From Nocardiopsis alba DSM 43377 (GTDB lineage Bacteria; Actinomycetota; Actinomycetes; Streptosporangiales; Streptosporangiaceae): a stretch of DNA of 64,000 nt. Below the pieces are notes generated by a model. That model saw nothing but the letters and a program-made list of their open reading frames with translations. It had not been told where the DNA came from and did not search any database. This document shows, piece by piece, positions 1-8,448 of this stretch (position 1 is its first letter; each line of letters opens with the position of its first letter). The position numbers and the translations under genes were made by a program. The DNA is taken from NCBI RefSeq assembly GCF_000341225.1, contig NZ_ANAC01000012.1, forward strand, positions 124,001-188,000, in the 5' to 3' direction.

Positions 1-426
1 CACCTGGAGCGCCGGTTCGGTCGCGCGGAGGAGCGGCACACCGTGACCGTGCTCTTCCACGCCTCGGCCGGCGAGGTGGCCGCGCGGCTGGTGCGGGTGG
101 ACGGGACCCTGGAGCCGGTCGGGGCGGACCGGGCCCGTTACACGGCCCGGGTCGACTCCCACGAGTGGATGGCGATGGTGCTGGCCCTGACCGGTCTGGA
201 CTTCACGGTGGAGGGGCCCGAGGGGTTCGTCGACCGTATCGCGGAGCTCTCCGCCCGTCTGGCCCGCGCGGTCACCCCGGAGGAAGCAGATGGAGGATCT
301 CCGTCCGATGGCGGTCCACCGCCTCCCGGGAGTACAGCAGCGGAAAGTACGCGTCCCGGGCCCACCGGTCGGTCAGGTCGTCGTAGTGCGGGCTCCGAGG
401 GTCCCCGCTCTGCCCCGGGGCGTTGA
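1..426 (+). CDS. C-terminal part of a WYL/WCX-domain transcriptional regulator (partial)
   Basis: The frame is open from base 1, so the N-terminal helix-turn-helix lies outside the window. The visible residues (about 1-95) look like the C-terminal ligand-sensing part of YafY-type WYL regulators: a strand pair, a stretch with paired tryptophan and aspartate-rich turns, then a helix ending in LSARLARAV. Such proteins usually stop about there. Here the frame runs on for roughly 50 further low-complexity Gly/Pro/Ser residues that are antisense to the end of the acylase pseudogene, giving a convergent overlap of about 155 bp. The extension may reflect loss of an original stop codon. Target genes are not visible. 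Confidence 0.6.
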   Translation, partial: HLERRFGRAEERHTVTVLFHASAGEVAARLVRVDGTLEPVGADRARYTARVDSHEWMAMVLALTGLDFTVEGPEGFVDRIAELSARLARAVTPEEADGGSPSDGGPPPPGSTAAESTRPGPTGRSGRRSAGSEGPRSAPGR

Positions 427-2766
427 TCGCCACCGAATGATCCCAGCCGCCCACGTCGATCACGATCCGGAAGGAGGCGCCGTGGTACTGGCGCCCCGAG
501 GAGTCGTAGGCGGTCAGGTTCACGGTGTCGGCGCCGCCCGGGCGGGGGACCCGGCGTCCGAACGCCCAGGCCGGCGGGTCCTCGGCCCGGGCGAGAGGAT
601 GATCGAGCCGGGCGAAGTGGTGCTCTCCCCAGTTCCACGCCGGCCCGAGAGGCCCCGAGCGGTCGACCAGGTCCCGGTGGGCCAGGGCCAGGGAACGCGC
701 CACCGGGCCGATCTCGCCGCTCTCGACCGCCTCCTCCAACAGGTTCAGGCCGATCCGGGGGTCGAGCGCCGTGTCCCGACCGGGGGAGACGCCGCGGACG
801 GCCTCCTCGACCCGGTCGGCTCCGACCAGGGGGAGGAGTCGTTCCCTCAGCAGGGCGGGCAGGAGGCGGTGGCGGAACCAGTGCTCGAACAAGGTCGGCT
901 GGGGGAGGTCGACGGCCATGGAGCCGTCCCAGCCGCGCAGGAGCCGCCAGGCCCGCCGGGTGTCCGGCCCGGCCGATGCGAGGGCGTCGGAGTGGCGGCC
1001 CAGCGAGGCCAGGGCCGCGCGCGCGACCGGGCTCACCACGTCGGACTGGAGCCGGCAGACGTCCTCGACCGTCCATCCGGTCCGTGAGGACAGCTCCTCG
1101 GCGATGCGCTCGTAGCGGGTGGGCGGGGCCCAGTCGCGGGTGACGGTGAACGGCGTCCACGCCCGGGCTCGACCGAGGTTGTTCTCGTTGGCCGAGGCGA
1201 ACCACCCCGAGGCGGGACGGCGCGCGGTCGGCAGGTCCGATCCGGAGCGCGATCCCGCCCACTCGTGGCCGCCGTCGCCGGGGACCGGCATGGAGCCGTC
1301 GCCTCGGGTACGGACCGGCACCCGTCCGGCGGCGATCCAGCCGAAGTCACCCTCGGTGTCGGCATAGACCTGGTTCTCCCCGGGCGTGCCCCACACCCGC
1401 AGGGCCTCGCGGAACCCTCGACCGTCGCGGGCCCGCATGTACCGGACCGAGCCCAGGTAAGGGGCCATGCCGTGGTCGAGCCAGGCGGCGCGTACGACCA
1501 CGGCGGCGCGGCGTTCGAGATCGGTGTACACCACGGGTCCGTAGAGGCTGAAGACCAGCTCGGCCTCGTGGGCGGGGCCGCCCCGGACCGGGATCCGTTC
1601 GGTCGTCCTCTCGAAGGGGCGCCAAGAGCCGTGGTGGCGGTAGAGCCCGGGATCGTCGGGGTGGAGCTCGTGGACGTACAGGTCCTCCTGATCGATCGGG
1701 AAGATGGTCAGCCCGAAGGCCACGTGACCGTTGTGGCCGATGGACACCCCCGGCAGCGCCGGTTCGCCCGCGCCGATCACGTCGAACTCCGGGCAGCTCA
1801 GATGGGTGATGTGGCGCAGGGCCGGGGCACCGACGGTCCGGTGCGGGTCGTTGGCCAGGAGAGGGCGCCCAGTGGCGGTGCGTTCGCCCGAGATCACCCA
1901 GTTGTTGCTGCCGTCGGGTTCGAGCGGCGCGGGGCGGGGCCGGGCGCCGGACAGGTCGACGGGAGCGCAGGCCAGGCGGTACACGTCCAGGACCTCGGGC
2001 CGTAGTACGTCCGGGTCGAACCCCTCGGGGAGACGGAGGGGGAGGCGCGGCTCGCGGACCGCGCGCAGGTCCTCGGCCTCGGGGCCGAGATCGCGCAGGG
2101 TGAGGGCACGGGCCAGTTCCTTCTCGGCGTTGGCGTACAGCCCGTGGGAGCGGATCCGGCACAGGTCCTCGGGCGACCAGCGGGACGGGGTCGTGCCCAG
2201 GGCGGCGAAGTCGGGGCCCAAAAGATCGGGTTCGAGTTCGGTGAGGCGGATGTAGGCGTTGATCCCGGCGGTGAAGCGTTCGGCGGCCTCGCGTACCCCT
2301 TCACCGTAGGAGGACCACTCGGTGGCCATGTCGCCCCGGTACAGGAAGAGTCGGGCGGCCCGGTCCCGTTCCACGTGGGAGGGGCCAGGGAGTGTTTTTG
2401 TGGATGCTTTCGTTCGGCATCGGCGGAGCCGATCCGTGGCGAGCGGCCGCCAGGTGATCTCTCGCCAGACGACGAGCGAGGGGCAGCCCGGGTTTGGCTG
2501 TCCGAGTGATGTCGGCGCCGTGAGAGGAAGCCTGGCCACGCGAGCGCGGAATGATCCACAAAAGCACGATCAAGCGCCTGGGAGAGCAGTCCCAGGCCGC
2601 GACGGCGCCACAGGTCCAACTGGAACAGACGGTCGCGGGCGGCGGTGAAGCCCTGGGCGACGAAGGCGTCGCCGGCGCTCCGGGCCCTGATGTGGGGAAT
2701 GCCCCAGCGGTCGACGACGACCTCGACCGGGGCGTCGAGTGCTTCGACGACGTGTGTGCGCTCCAT
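272..2766 (-). pseudogene. Penicillin acylase-family N-terminal nucleophile hydrolase, interrupted by a 185-bp insertion
   Basis: Members of this family are self-cleaving amidases acting on penicillins, acyl-homoserine lactones or other amides. The N-terminal piece starts at the ATG at 2766, with GGAAAGG upstream, and carries the typical DRWGIPHIRA and RDRLFQLDLWRRRGLG motifs. It then leaves frame. The rest of the protein resumes in another frame at ERDRAARLFLYRGDM and runs to the stop at 272-274, including the catalytic-serine region SNNWVISG (the Ntn nucleophile is the Ser before NNW). Removing bases 2387-2571 joins the two parts in frame as LLSQALGPSHVERD, so the insertion alone explains the break. 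Residual translation of the large fragment would lack the conserved N-terminal strand and is unlikely to fold. The upstream divergent gene is a thioesterase. Confidence 0.85.
2387..2571. mobile_element. 185-bp MITE-like insertion with imperfect inverted ends
   Basis: The segment splits the acylase gene and its exact removal restores the reading frame. Its two ends share an inverted repeat of about 14 bp: GTGTTTTTGTGGAT at 2392-2405 and, on the other strand, GTGCTTTTGTGGAT from 2567 down to 2554. The dinucleotide CA occurs at both borders (2386-2387 and 2571-2572), so a 2-bp target duplication is possible. There is no transposase inside; any mobility would need one from elsewhere. I do not recognise the parent IS family. 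Confidence 0.7.
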
Positions 2767-2880
2767 GGCGGGCCTTTCCGTGGGGGCGGGGCTCGCGATG
2801 TACCTACCCTCGAGCGCCGGTGGAGGCACCGGAGGCGGGAAGCCGGAGACCAGGGAGGTGATCGGTTTCGCCAGGTTTAT

Positions 2881-2916
2881 TACTCACTGGTAGGTTCGCG
2901 TTGTTACCCACAAGTA
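2881..2916. promoter_or_regulatory. Two TetR-like operator half-palindromes, 24 bp apart
   Basis: Two 12-mers of the form TAC-N6-GTA occur at 2881-2892 (TACTCACTGGTA) and 2905-2916 (TACCCACAAGTA). They agree at 9 of 12 positions and are offset by 24 bp, just over two helical turns. They sit between the divergent acylase pseudogene and the thioesterase, immediately before the latter's ribosome-binding site. Such TAC...GTA sites are typical of TetR/AcrR-family repressors. The cognate regulator is not adjacent. Confidence 0.4.
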
Positions 2917-2933
2917 GGAAGGTGGTCGGAACC

Positions 2934-3692
2934 GTGCCCGAGGGTGCCCTGACCCGGATCAGACCCGTCCCCCACAGCACGCTCCGGATCTTCGTCCTGC
3001 ACCACGCGGGCGGATCCCACCTGGGATATCGCGGATGGGTACGGCACTTCCCCGCCGACTGGGAGGTCTGCCTCCTGGACGCCCCGGGGCGGGCCCGCCG
3101 GATCGAGGCCGAACCCCTCCGGGATGCCGGCGCCCTGGCCGATCACCTGTGCGAGGTCGTACGCCCCGAACTCGACCGGCCCTACGCCCTCTTCGGCCAC
3201 AGTATGGGCGCTCTGGTCGCCTACGAGATGACCCGGCGCCTCACCGACACGCCGCCGATCTGGCTGGGCGCCTCCGCCTGGAGTCCGACCCCCGGGGCCG
3301 AACGGCGCCGGCCCCGACACCTGTTCTCCGCGGAGGGCCTCCGCGAGGTGATCGTCCGTATGGGCGGTACCCCCAGGAGCGCCCTGGAGGACCCCGACCT
3401 GTGGTCCTACGTCGAGCCCCTGATGCGCGCCGACCTCGAACTGGTCGACACCTGGAACCCCGACCCCCGGGCCGCGCCGTTGACCGTCCCCGTGTCGGTG
3501 TTCGGCGGCGCCGACGACCAGGGGATGCCGCCCGAACGCCTCTCCGGGTGGGCCGACCACGTCGAGGGCGACATCCGCCACCACACCCTGCCCGGCGGGC
3601 ACTTCTACTTCACCGGCCGCACCGGAGCGCTGGTCGAACGGATCACCGAGGACATCCGGAGCGTCCTGCGGAGGGCCCCGGGGAGGGTGTGA
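2934..3692 (+). CDS. Type II (editing) thioesterase, alpha/beta hydrolase fold
   Basis: This 252-residue protein belongs to the GrsT/TEII family, which removes wrong or stalled acyl groups from carrier proteins of NRPS and PKS lines. The N-terminal HHAGGS oxyanion motif, the nucleophile elbow GHSMG (Ser about 90), an aspartate in the GGADDQ segment and the C-terminal GGHFYF (His about 223) form the expected catalytic set. Length is normal. I chose the GTG at 2934 because GGAAGG lies 11 bp upstream; an upstream TTG at 2901 is in frame but overlaps the operator-like repeats. No PKS or NRPS gene occurs in the window, so this is a stand-alone thioesterase or an outlier of a cluster to the left. 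Confidence 0.88.
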   Translation: MPEGALTRIRPVPHSTLRIFVLHHAGGSHLGYRGWVRHFPADWEVCLLDAPGRARRIEAEPLRDAGALADHLCEVVRPELDRPYALFGHSMGALVAYEMTRRLTDTPPIWLGASAWSPTPGAERRRPRHLFSAEGLREVIVRMGGTPRSALEDPDLWSYVEPLMRADLELVDTWNPDPRAAPLTVPVSVFGGADDQGMPPERLSGWADHVEGDIRHHTLPGGHFYFTGRTGALVERITEDIRSVLRRAPGRV

Positions 3693-3717
3693 CGCCCCCG
3701 CCGGGGCGGGGCCCGGG

Positions 3718-5547
3718 TCAGAGGCCGTCGCGTGAACCCACCGCGATCACCAGACCCGGCCCCCGGGCGGACAGCTCCACCCCGTCGTCGAAGGAGACCT
3801 CGACCTCCCCGACGCTCTCCATCACCGTCGCCTCTCGCAGGCCCAGGTCGGTCGCCGTGGCGCTCGTGGGCCCGTGCGCGCCGTCGGTCAGATGCGCCAG
3901 GACCACCTGCTCGCCCAGGGTGCGCAGGAAGGTCATGTGGTGCTCGCCCGCGTCCAGCCAGCGCAGGCCGCCCTCGCTCAGGGCCGGCAGCTCACGGCGC
4001 AGGGCCAGCAGGCGCCGGTGGGCCTCGAACACCTCGCGGTCCCACGTCTCGGGCCGGTGCCAGGGCATCGGGGTCCGCGAGTTCTCCCCGTCCCTGCCGG
4101 TCAGTCCGATCTCGTCGCCCGCGAAGACGAACGGGACGCCGGGCAGGGTCGCCTGGGCGGCCACGCCCAGGATCTGGAGCAGGGGATCGCCGACCGCGGT
4201 CCGGAACCGCGCCGAGTCATGGGTGCTCAACGCGTTCACGCTGTGCGTGCGCACCCGCCAGGGCATTCCGGCGTTGGTCGCCCGCAGCGCCCGCACCGTC
4301 TCCACGGCCCCCTGGGAGGGCAGCGGCGCCGAGGTGTGCGTGGCCGCGTAGCGCACCCCTTCGGGGCCAGTGTTCAGCCAGGCCCACACCGGCCGGGTGA
4401 ACCCCGCGTAGTTCATCACCCCGTGCCATCCGTCGTGCCGGGTATCGGGGCCCGCGTCGTAGAAGTGCTCGCCCAGCAGCCAGGCCTGCGGCGCGACCTC
4501 GCGCACGCGCTCCGCGATCCGGCCCGACACCTCGTGGTTGATGTCCAGGGCGCCCAGCCGGCCGGTCATGTTGGCCACGTCGATCCGCCAGCCGTCCAGC
4601 GCGTCCTCGCCGACCAACCGCGCCAGCAGCACCGAGTCGTCGGCCTCGTACATCCGCTCGCGCAGCCCGGGGTCGGTGTGGTCGAGCTTGGGCAGGGAAC
4701 GCACGCCCAGCCAGCTCACGTAGTCGTCCGGGTGGTCGACGAAGTGGTAGAAGCCGGCCTCGGGGGAGTCCACGTCGGCTCGTGCGGCGAGGAACCACTC
4801 GTGCCGGTCACCGGTGTGGTTGGTGGTGAGGTCCCCCATCACCCGCAGACCCAGCTCGCGGGCCCGCTCGATCAGCCTGGACAGGGCCGCGTCGCCGCCC
4901 AACCACGGGTCGACCTCGTCGAAGGAGGAGGCGTCGTAGCGGTGGGTGGACCCGGCGGGGAAGAAGGGCGTCATGTACAGGACCTCGACGCCCAACTCGA
5001 CCAGGTGCTCCAGGTGTCGGCGCACCCCCTCCAACGTGCCGCCGAAGTACTCGCGGGGCGCCAGGGGCCCGAACCCGGCGGGCTCGTCGTCCCAGGAGCG
5101 GGGCAGAGCCCACTCGGGGTGTTCGGTCGGCGGCTCCACCCCGTCGTCGTCCCGGGCGAAGCGGTCGGGGAAGACCTGGTAGACGGAGGTTCCGGTGACC
5201 CAGGAGGGCGGGTTCGGAGCCTCGAGGATCCGGAAGTCGCCGTCGTCGGTCACCTCGTGATCGTGCGGGCCCTCCTGGTTCAACCAGGTGTAGCGCCGAT
5301 CCCGGATGATCGCGAACCGGTAGGGGGTGACCACCGGCAGCAGGGGCAGGTCGACGCCGTAGACGACCACGCCGTCGCGCTCCGCCTCGACCTCGGTCTC
5401 CACCAGACGCGCCTCGCCGTCCTCCACCACGCGCAGATAGACCCCGTCCGCGCCGCCGGGGACCCGCACCCGGAGGCGGGCGTGGTGTTCGTGGAAGGTC
5501 ACGTGGTCGGGGGAGCCGTCGTGGTGGGGGTCGTGGCGGAAACGCAT
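3718..5547 (-). CDS. GH13 alpha-amylase / neopullulanase-like glycosidase
   Basis: This 609-residue cytoplasmic enzyme (no signal peptide) has an N-terminal beta-sandwich of about 110 residues like the N domain of neopullulanases and cyclomaltodextrinases. A GH13 barrel follows: VYQVFPDRF, region I GDLTTNHTGD, region II DGWRIDVANM with nucleophile Asp about 323, region III LLGEHF with acid/base Glu about 360, and region IV STHDSARF with Asp about 444. A short C-terminal beta domain ends the protein. The likely role is hydrolysis of malto-oligosaccharides or related alpha-glucans. It is transcribed away from the lipoprotein gene at 5738, with CGCAA-type repeats in the shared upstream region. 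Exact substrate is not predictable. Confidence 0.88.
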   Translation of the reverse strand: MRFRHDPHHDGSPDHVTFHEHHARLRVRVPGGADGVYLRVVEDGEARLVETEVEAERDGVVVYGVDLPLLPVVTPYRFAIIRDRRYTWLNQEGPHDHEVTDDGDFRILEAPNPPSWVTGTSVYQVFPDRFARDDDGVEPPTEHPEWALPRSWDDEPAGFGPLAPREYFGGTLEGVRRHLEHLVELGVEVLYMTPFFPAGSTHRYDASSFDEVDPWLGGDAALSRLIERARELGLRVMGDLTTNHTGDRHEWFLAARADVDSPEAGFYHFVDHPDDYVSWLGVRSLPKLDHTDPGLRERMYEADDSVLLARLVGEDALDGWRIDVANMTGRLGALDINHEVSGRIAERVREVAPQAWLLGEHFYDAGPDTRHDGWHGVMNYAGFTRPVWAWLNTGPEGVRYAATHTSAPLPSQGAVETVRALRATNAGMPWRVRTHSVNALSTHDSARFRTAVGDPLLQILGVAAQATLPGVPFVFAGDEIGLTGRDGENSRTPMPWHRPETWDREVFEAHRRLLALRRELPALSEGGLRWLDAGEHHMTFLRTLGEQVVLAHLTDGAHGPTSATATDLGLREATVMESVGEVEVSFDDGVELSARGPGLVIAVGSRDGL

Positions 5548-5588
5548 ACGGGTCGCTCCAGGGTCCTAGAGGGTAAGGGGATACGCAT

Positions 5589-5639
5589 TGTCGCAAGAAA
5601 ACGTCGCTGTGGCGAAAATTTTTACGCAAGCCCTTTGCG
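5589..5639. promoter_or_regulatory. Possible LacI/MalR-type operator region
   Basis: Upstream of the amylase gene is the interrupted palindrome CGCAAGCCCTTTGCG (5625-5639), with 5-bp arms CGCAA/TTGCG. A second short palindrome TTGTCGCAA lies at 5589-5597. LacI-family sugar regulators in actinomycetes often bind CTTGC/GCAAG-type inverted repeats. The region is also unusually AT-rich for this genome. Assignment is by position and motif only. Confidence 0.3.
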
Positions 5640-5737
5640 AGCAGGGGGCTCCCCACCGGAACACGAACCGAGAACGGACTTTCGACATCAGAGACGGGCG
5701 CACATCCCCCACGACCGTTCGTGAACAGGAGTGATCA

Positions 5738-7813
5738 GTGAACCCCGCCACCGCCCCCGACACCGGAGACCCCGGCTCGCCGAGATCGAGCCGGGTCGCC
5801 CTCGGGGGCCGAGGCCGGATACGTCGAACGGTCCTGGCCGTCACCGCGACGGCCCTGCTGGCCATGGGATGCGCCCCGCACATGCCCTCCACCTCGCCCG
5901 CGCCTCCGGTGCCCCGTCCGGCCGGGCCCCAAGAGCCCACCCGGGACGACGTCGAGGCCTGGCTCGACGGAACCCTGCCCGCCGCCCTGGAGACCGAGGG
6001 GATCGCCGGTGCCACCGTGAGCGTGGTCGCCGACGGCGAGATCCTCACCTCGCGCGGCTACGGCTACTCCGAGACGGGCACCGGCTACGAGTACGGCGAG
6101 ACCGCCGCCGGAGACGTCGTCGCCACACCGGTGGACCCGGAGGAGAACCTCTTCCAGGTGGGCGAGCTGTCCGAACCGGTGACCGCCACCGCGGCGATGC
6201 TCCTCGTCGAGTCCGGCGAACTGGACCTGGACACCGACGTCACCGAATACCTCGACTTCGCGCCGCCGAGCTCCTTCGACACCCCGGTCACCCTGCGCCA
6301 CCTGCTGACCCACACCGGCGGTTACGAGGAGCGGTACCGGGGGCGGACCCTGCTCGACGACGGCGAGGTCGACCTGCGCGTCCGCCTGACGACCGACCCT
6401 CCCGAGCAGGTCCACGAACCCGGGACCGTCCCCTCCCGCTCCGAGTACGGCTACGCCCTGGTCGGCCACATCATCGAACGCGTCACCGGGGACACCTTCG
6501 AGGACCACGTTCGCGAGAACGTCCTCGACCCGATCGGCATGTCCGACTCCGACTTCCACCAGGACACCCTCTACGACGGTGACACCTGGCCCTCCGACGG
6601 CTACGAGACCGACGACTCACGCCCGACGTGGTTCGAGGGCAGCGCCTCGGCGCCCTCCGGGGCCCTGTCCACCACGGCCGTGGACATGGCCCGCTTCATG
6701 CTCGCCCTCCTGGAGGACGGCGAGGGACCGGGGCCGCTGCCCTCCGAGAGCCTCGACCTGATGCGCGAACCAGGCCTGGACGCCGACACCCTCGGCACCC
6801 TGGCCGAAGGACCCCGCGCGACCCTCGGCCTCCTGGAGGAGGATCGCGGCGGTCGACGGATCCTCGGCTACGACGGGGACAGCGCGTTCTTCCACTCCCG
6901 TATCCGTCTCCACCCCGACGAGGGCACCGGGATCTTCGTCTCCCTCAACAGCAACGGCCACGACGAGTACTCGGCCGCCCGGGTCCTCGACGCCGTGACC
7001 GAGGGGTTCACCGACCGCTACCTCCCGGCCGGGGAGGAGGACGGAGAGGACGCGGAGGACATCTCCATCAGTCCGACCCGGGAGGAGCACGCGGCGATGG
7101 CCGAGGGCCGCTATGTCTCCTCGCGTTCGTCGCACAGCACCTTCCTCGCCGTCCGGGACCTGTTCGAACAGACCCGGGTCACGGCCCGCCCGGACGGCAC
7201 CATCGTCGTCTCCCCGGACCCCACGACCGGCGCCCCCGCCGCCTATGAGGAGATCGCGCCGTGGGTGTGGCGCGAGATGGAGGGGGACCGGATCCTCGTC
7301 ATGCGCGCCGACGACCGGGAGGTCCGGGACCTCGGGTTCGGCGCGGCGCTCACGATGACCAGGGTCGACACCGTACGTGAGGCCCCCACGGCCCTGACCG
7401 TCCTCGGTGTCTCCCTCGCGATCCTGCTCCTGGCCGCGCTGTCCTGGCCGATCTCGGCCCTCGTCCGCAGGAGCCTGAAAGGGGAGCCTCGTGCCCGCGA
7501 CGGCCGGATCGCCCGTGTCCTGACCAAGGGCGCGGTGGTCTGCGCCCTGGCGGCGACGGCGCTGTGGGCCTGGATCGTTCCCGAGGCGACCGGGACCTGG
7601 GACGTGGCCTGGAGCCTCATCCGCTCGGCCCAAGGGCTCACGCTCCTGGGGGCCCTCGGGGTCCTGCCCGCGGCCGCGGTGGTCGTCCGCGATCTTCGGG
7701 CCAGGGAGCGGTGGTTCCGTGTCCTCGCCGGGACCGTCGTCCTGGTGGCCCTGGTCGGGTTCGCCTGGTCCGCCGCCGTCTCCGGCGTGATGGCCTGGGA
7801 CATCACCTACTGA
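5738..7813 (+). CDS. Beta-lactamase-fold lipoprotein without catalytic residues, with four C-terminal membrane helices
   Basis: The 691-residue product starts at a GTG with AGGAG 7 bp upstream. Its N-terminus ends in a lipobox (LLAMGC), so it should be lipid-anchored. Residues about 60-430 follow the serine beta-lactamase/class C PBP fold: TATAAMLLVESGELDLDTDV and LRHLLTHTGGY are clear family landmarks. All three active-site motifs are changed: SxxK reads ELSE (Glu143, Glu146), YxN reads RSE (Arg234, Glu236), and the HxG position reads YDG (Tyr378). Four hydrophobic segments occupy the last 150 residues. It is probably a pseudoenzyme with a binding or scaffolding role at the envelope. An undetected alternative nucleophile is possible but not apparent. 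Confidence 0.8.
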   Translation: MNPATAPDTGDPGSPRSSRVALGGRGRIRRTVLAVTATALLAMGCAPHMPSTSPAPPVPRPAGPQEPTRDDVEAWLDGTLPAALETEGIAGATVSVVADGEILTSRGYGYSETGTGYEYGETAAGDVVATPVDPEENLFQVGELSEPVTATAAMLLVESGELDLDTDVTEYLDFAPPSSFDTPVTLRHLLTHTGGYEERYRGRTLLDDGEVDLRVRLTTDPPEQVHEPGTVPSRSEYGYALVGHIIERVTGDTFEDHVRENVLDPIGMSDSDFHQDTLYDGDTWPSDGYETDDSRPTWFEGSASAPSGALSTTAVDMARFMLALLEDGEGPGPLPSESLDLMREPGLDADTLGTLAEGPRATLGLLEEDRGGRRILGYDGDSAFFHSRIRLHPDEGTGIFVSLNSNGHDEYSAARVLDAVTEGFTDRYLPAGEEDGEDAEDISISPTREEHAAMAEGRYVSSRSSHSTFLAVRDLFEQTRVTARPDGTIVVSPDPTTGAPAAYEEIAPWVWREMEGDRILVMRADDREVRDLGFGAALTMTRVDTVREAPTALTVLGVSLAILLLAALSWPISALVRRSLKGEPRARDGRIARVLTKGAVVCALAATALWAWIVPEATGTWDVAWSLIRSAQGLTLLGALGVLPAAAVVVRDLRARERWFRVLAGTVVLVALVGFAWSAAVSGVMAWDITY

Positions 7814-7841
7814 CGAGGCCCATGGCCGAAGGAAGACCGGA

Positions 7842-7874
7842 AACAGGGCGTGAACCCCCTGTTCGGGGCCTTTT
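7842..7874 (+). terminator. Hairpin terminator after the beta-lactamase-like gene
   Basis: Arms AACAGGG (7842-7848) and CCCTGTT (7857-7863) form a 7-bp stem; a run of four T lies at 7871-7874. It lies just before the acetyltransferase start. Confidence 0.5.
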
Positions 7875-7895
7875 GTCCGGGTTAACGTGGTGAGT

Positions 7896-8417
7896 ATGAG
7901 CCTTCAGCTGCCGACCGACCGACTCCTCATCAGGGAGTGGGAGCTGGGCGACGCCGACGCGGCCCTGAGCGTCTACGGGGCCGAAGAGGTCACGCACTGG
8001 CTGACACCGGAATGGCACCCGGTGACCGACATCCGCGCCATGCGCTCGGTGCTCCACGCCTGGATCGAGGCGGGGCCCAACCTGATCCCGCCCGCCGGGC
8101 GCTGGGCGATCGTTCGGAAGGAGGACGGTGAACTGGTGGGAGGGCTCGCCTTGAGGCTGCTCCCGCCCTTCGAGGAGGACTTCGAACTGAGCTGGGCCGT
8201 CCGCCCCGATCTCTGGGGCCAGGGCTATGCCACCGAGGCGAGCCAGGCCATCATCTCCTGGGCCTTCAGCCAGGGGATCGAGGAGGTCTTCGCGGTCGCC
8301 CGCCCCAACAACGAACGGGCCATCTCCGTCGCGCGCAGACTCGGCATGGAATGGGTCGGCGAGACCGAGAAGTACTACGACATGCGTCTCCAGGTGTTCC
8401 GCCAGCGTCCGGGCTGA
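7896..8417 (+). CDS. GNAT-family N-acetyltransferase (RimJ/RimL-like)
   Basis: The protein has 173 residues from the ATG at 7896; a GTG at 7887 is also in frame. It shows the opening TDRLLIREWELGDADA, typical of RimJ/RimL-like acetyltransferases, and the acetyl-CoA-binding segment LWGQGYATEASQAIISWAF (motif A), then ARPNNERAISVARRLGMEWVG (motif B), which together are diagnostic. Such enzymes acetylate N-termini of ribosomal proteins, amines or small metabolites; the substrate here is unknown. No Shine-Dalgarno sequence is evident and the gene may be leaderless. It converges with the methyltransferase gene to its right. Confidence 0.85.
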   Translation: MSLQLPTDRLLIREWELGDADAALSVYGAEEVTHWLTPEWHPVTDIRAMRSVLHAWIEAGPNLIPPAGRWAIVRKEDGELVGGLALRLLPPFEEDFELSWAVRPDLWGQGYATEASQAIISWAFSQGIEEVFAVARPNNERAISVARRLGMEWVGETEKYYDMRLQVFRQRPG

Positions 8418-8448
8418 CCGTACCCGGCAGATCCCCACGCCCCGGTGT

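Noticed and set aside
3718-5547. treX-type debranching enzyme
   Set aside because: The N-terminal domain and motif spacing fit a neopullulanase-like amylase, not TreX.
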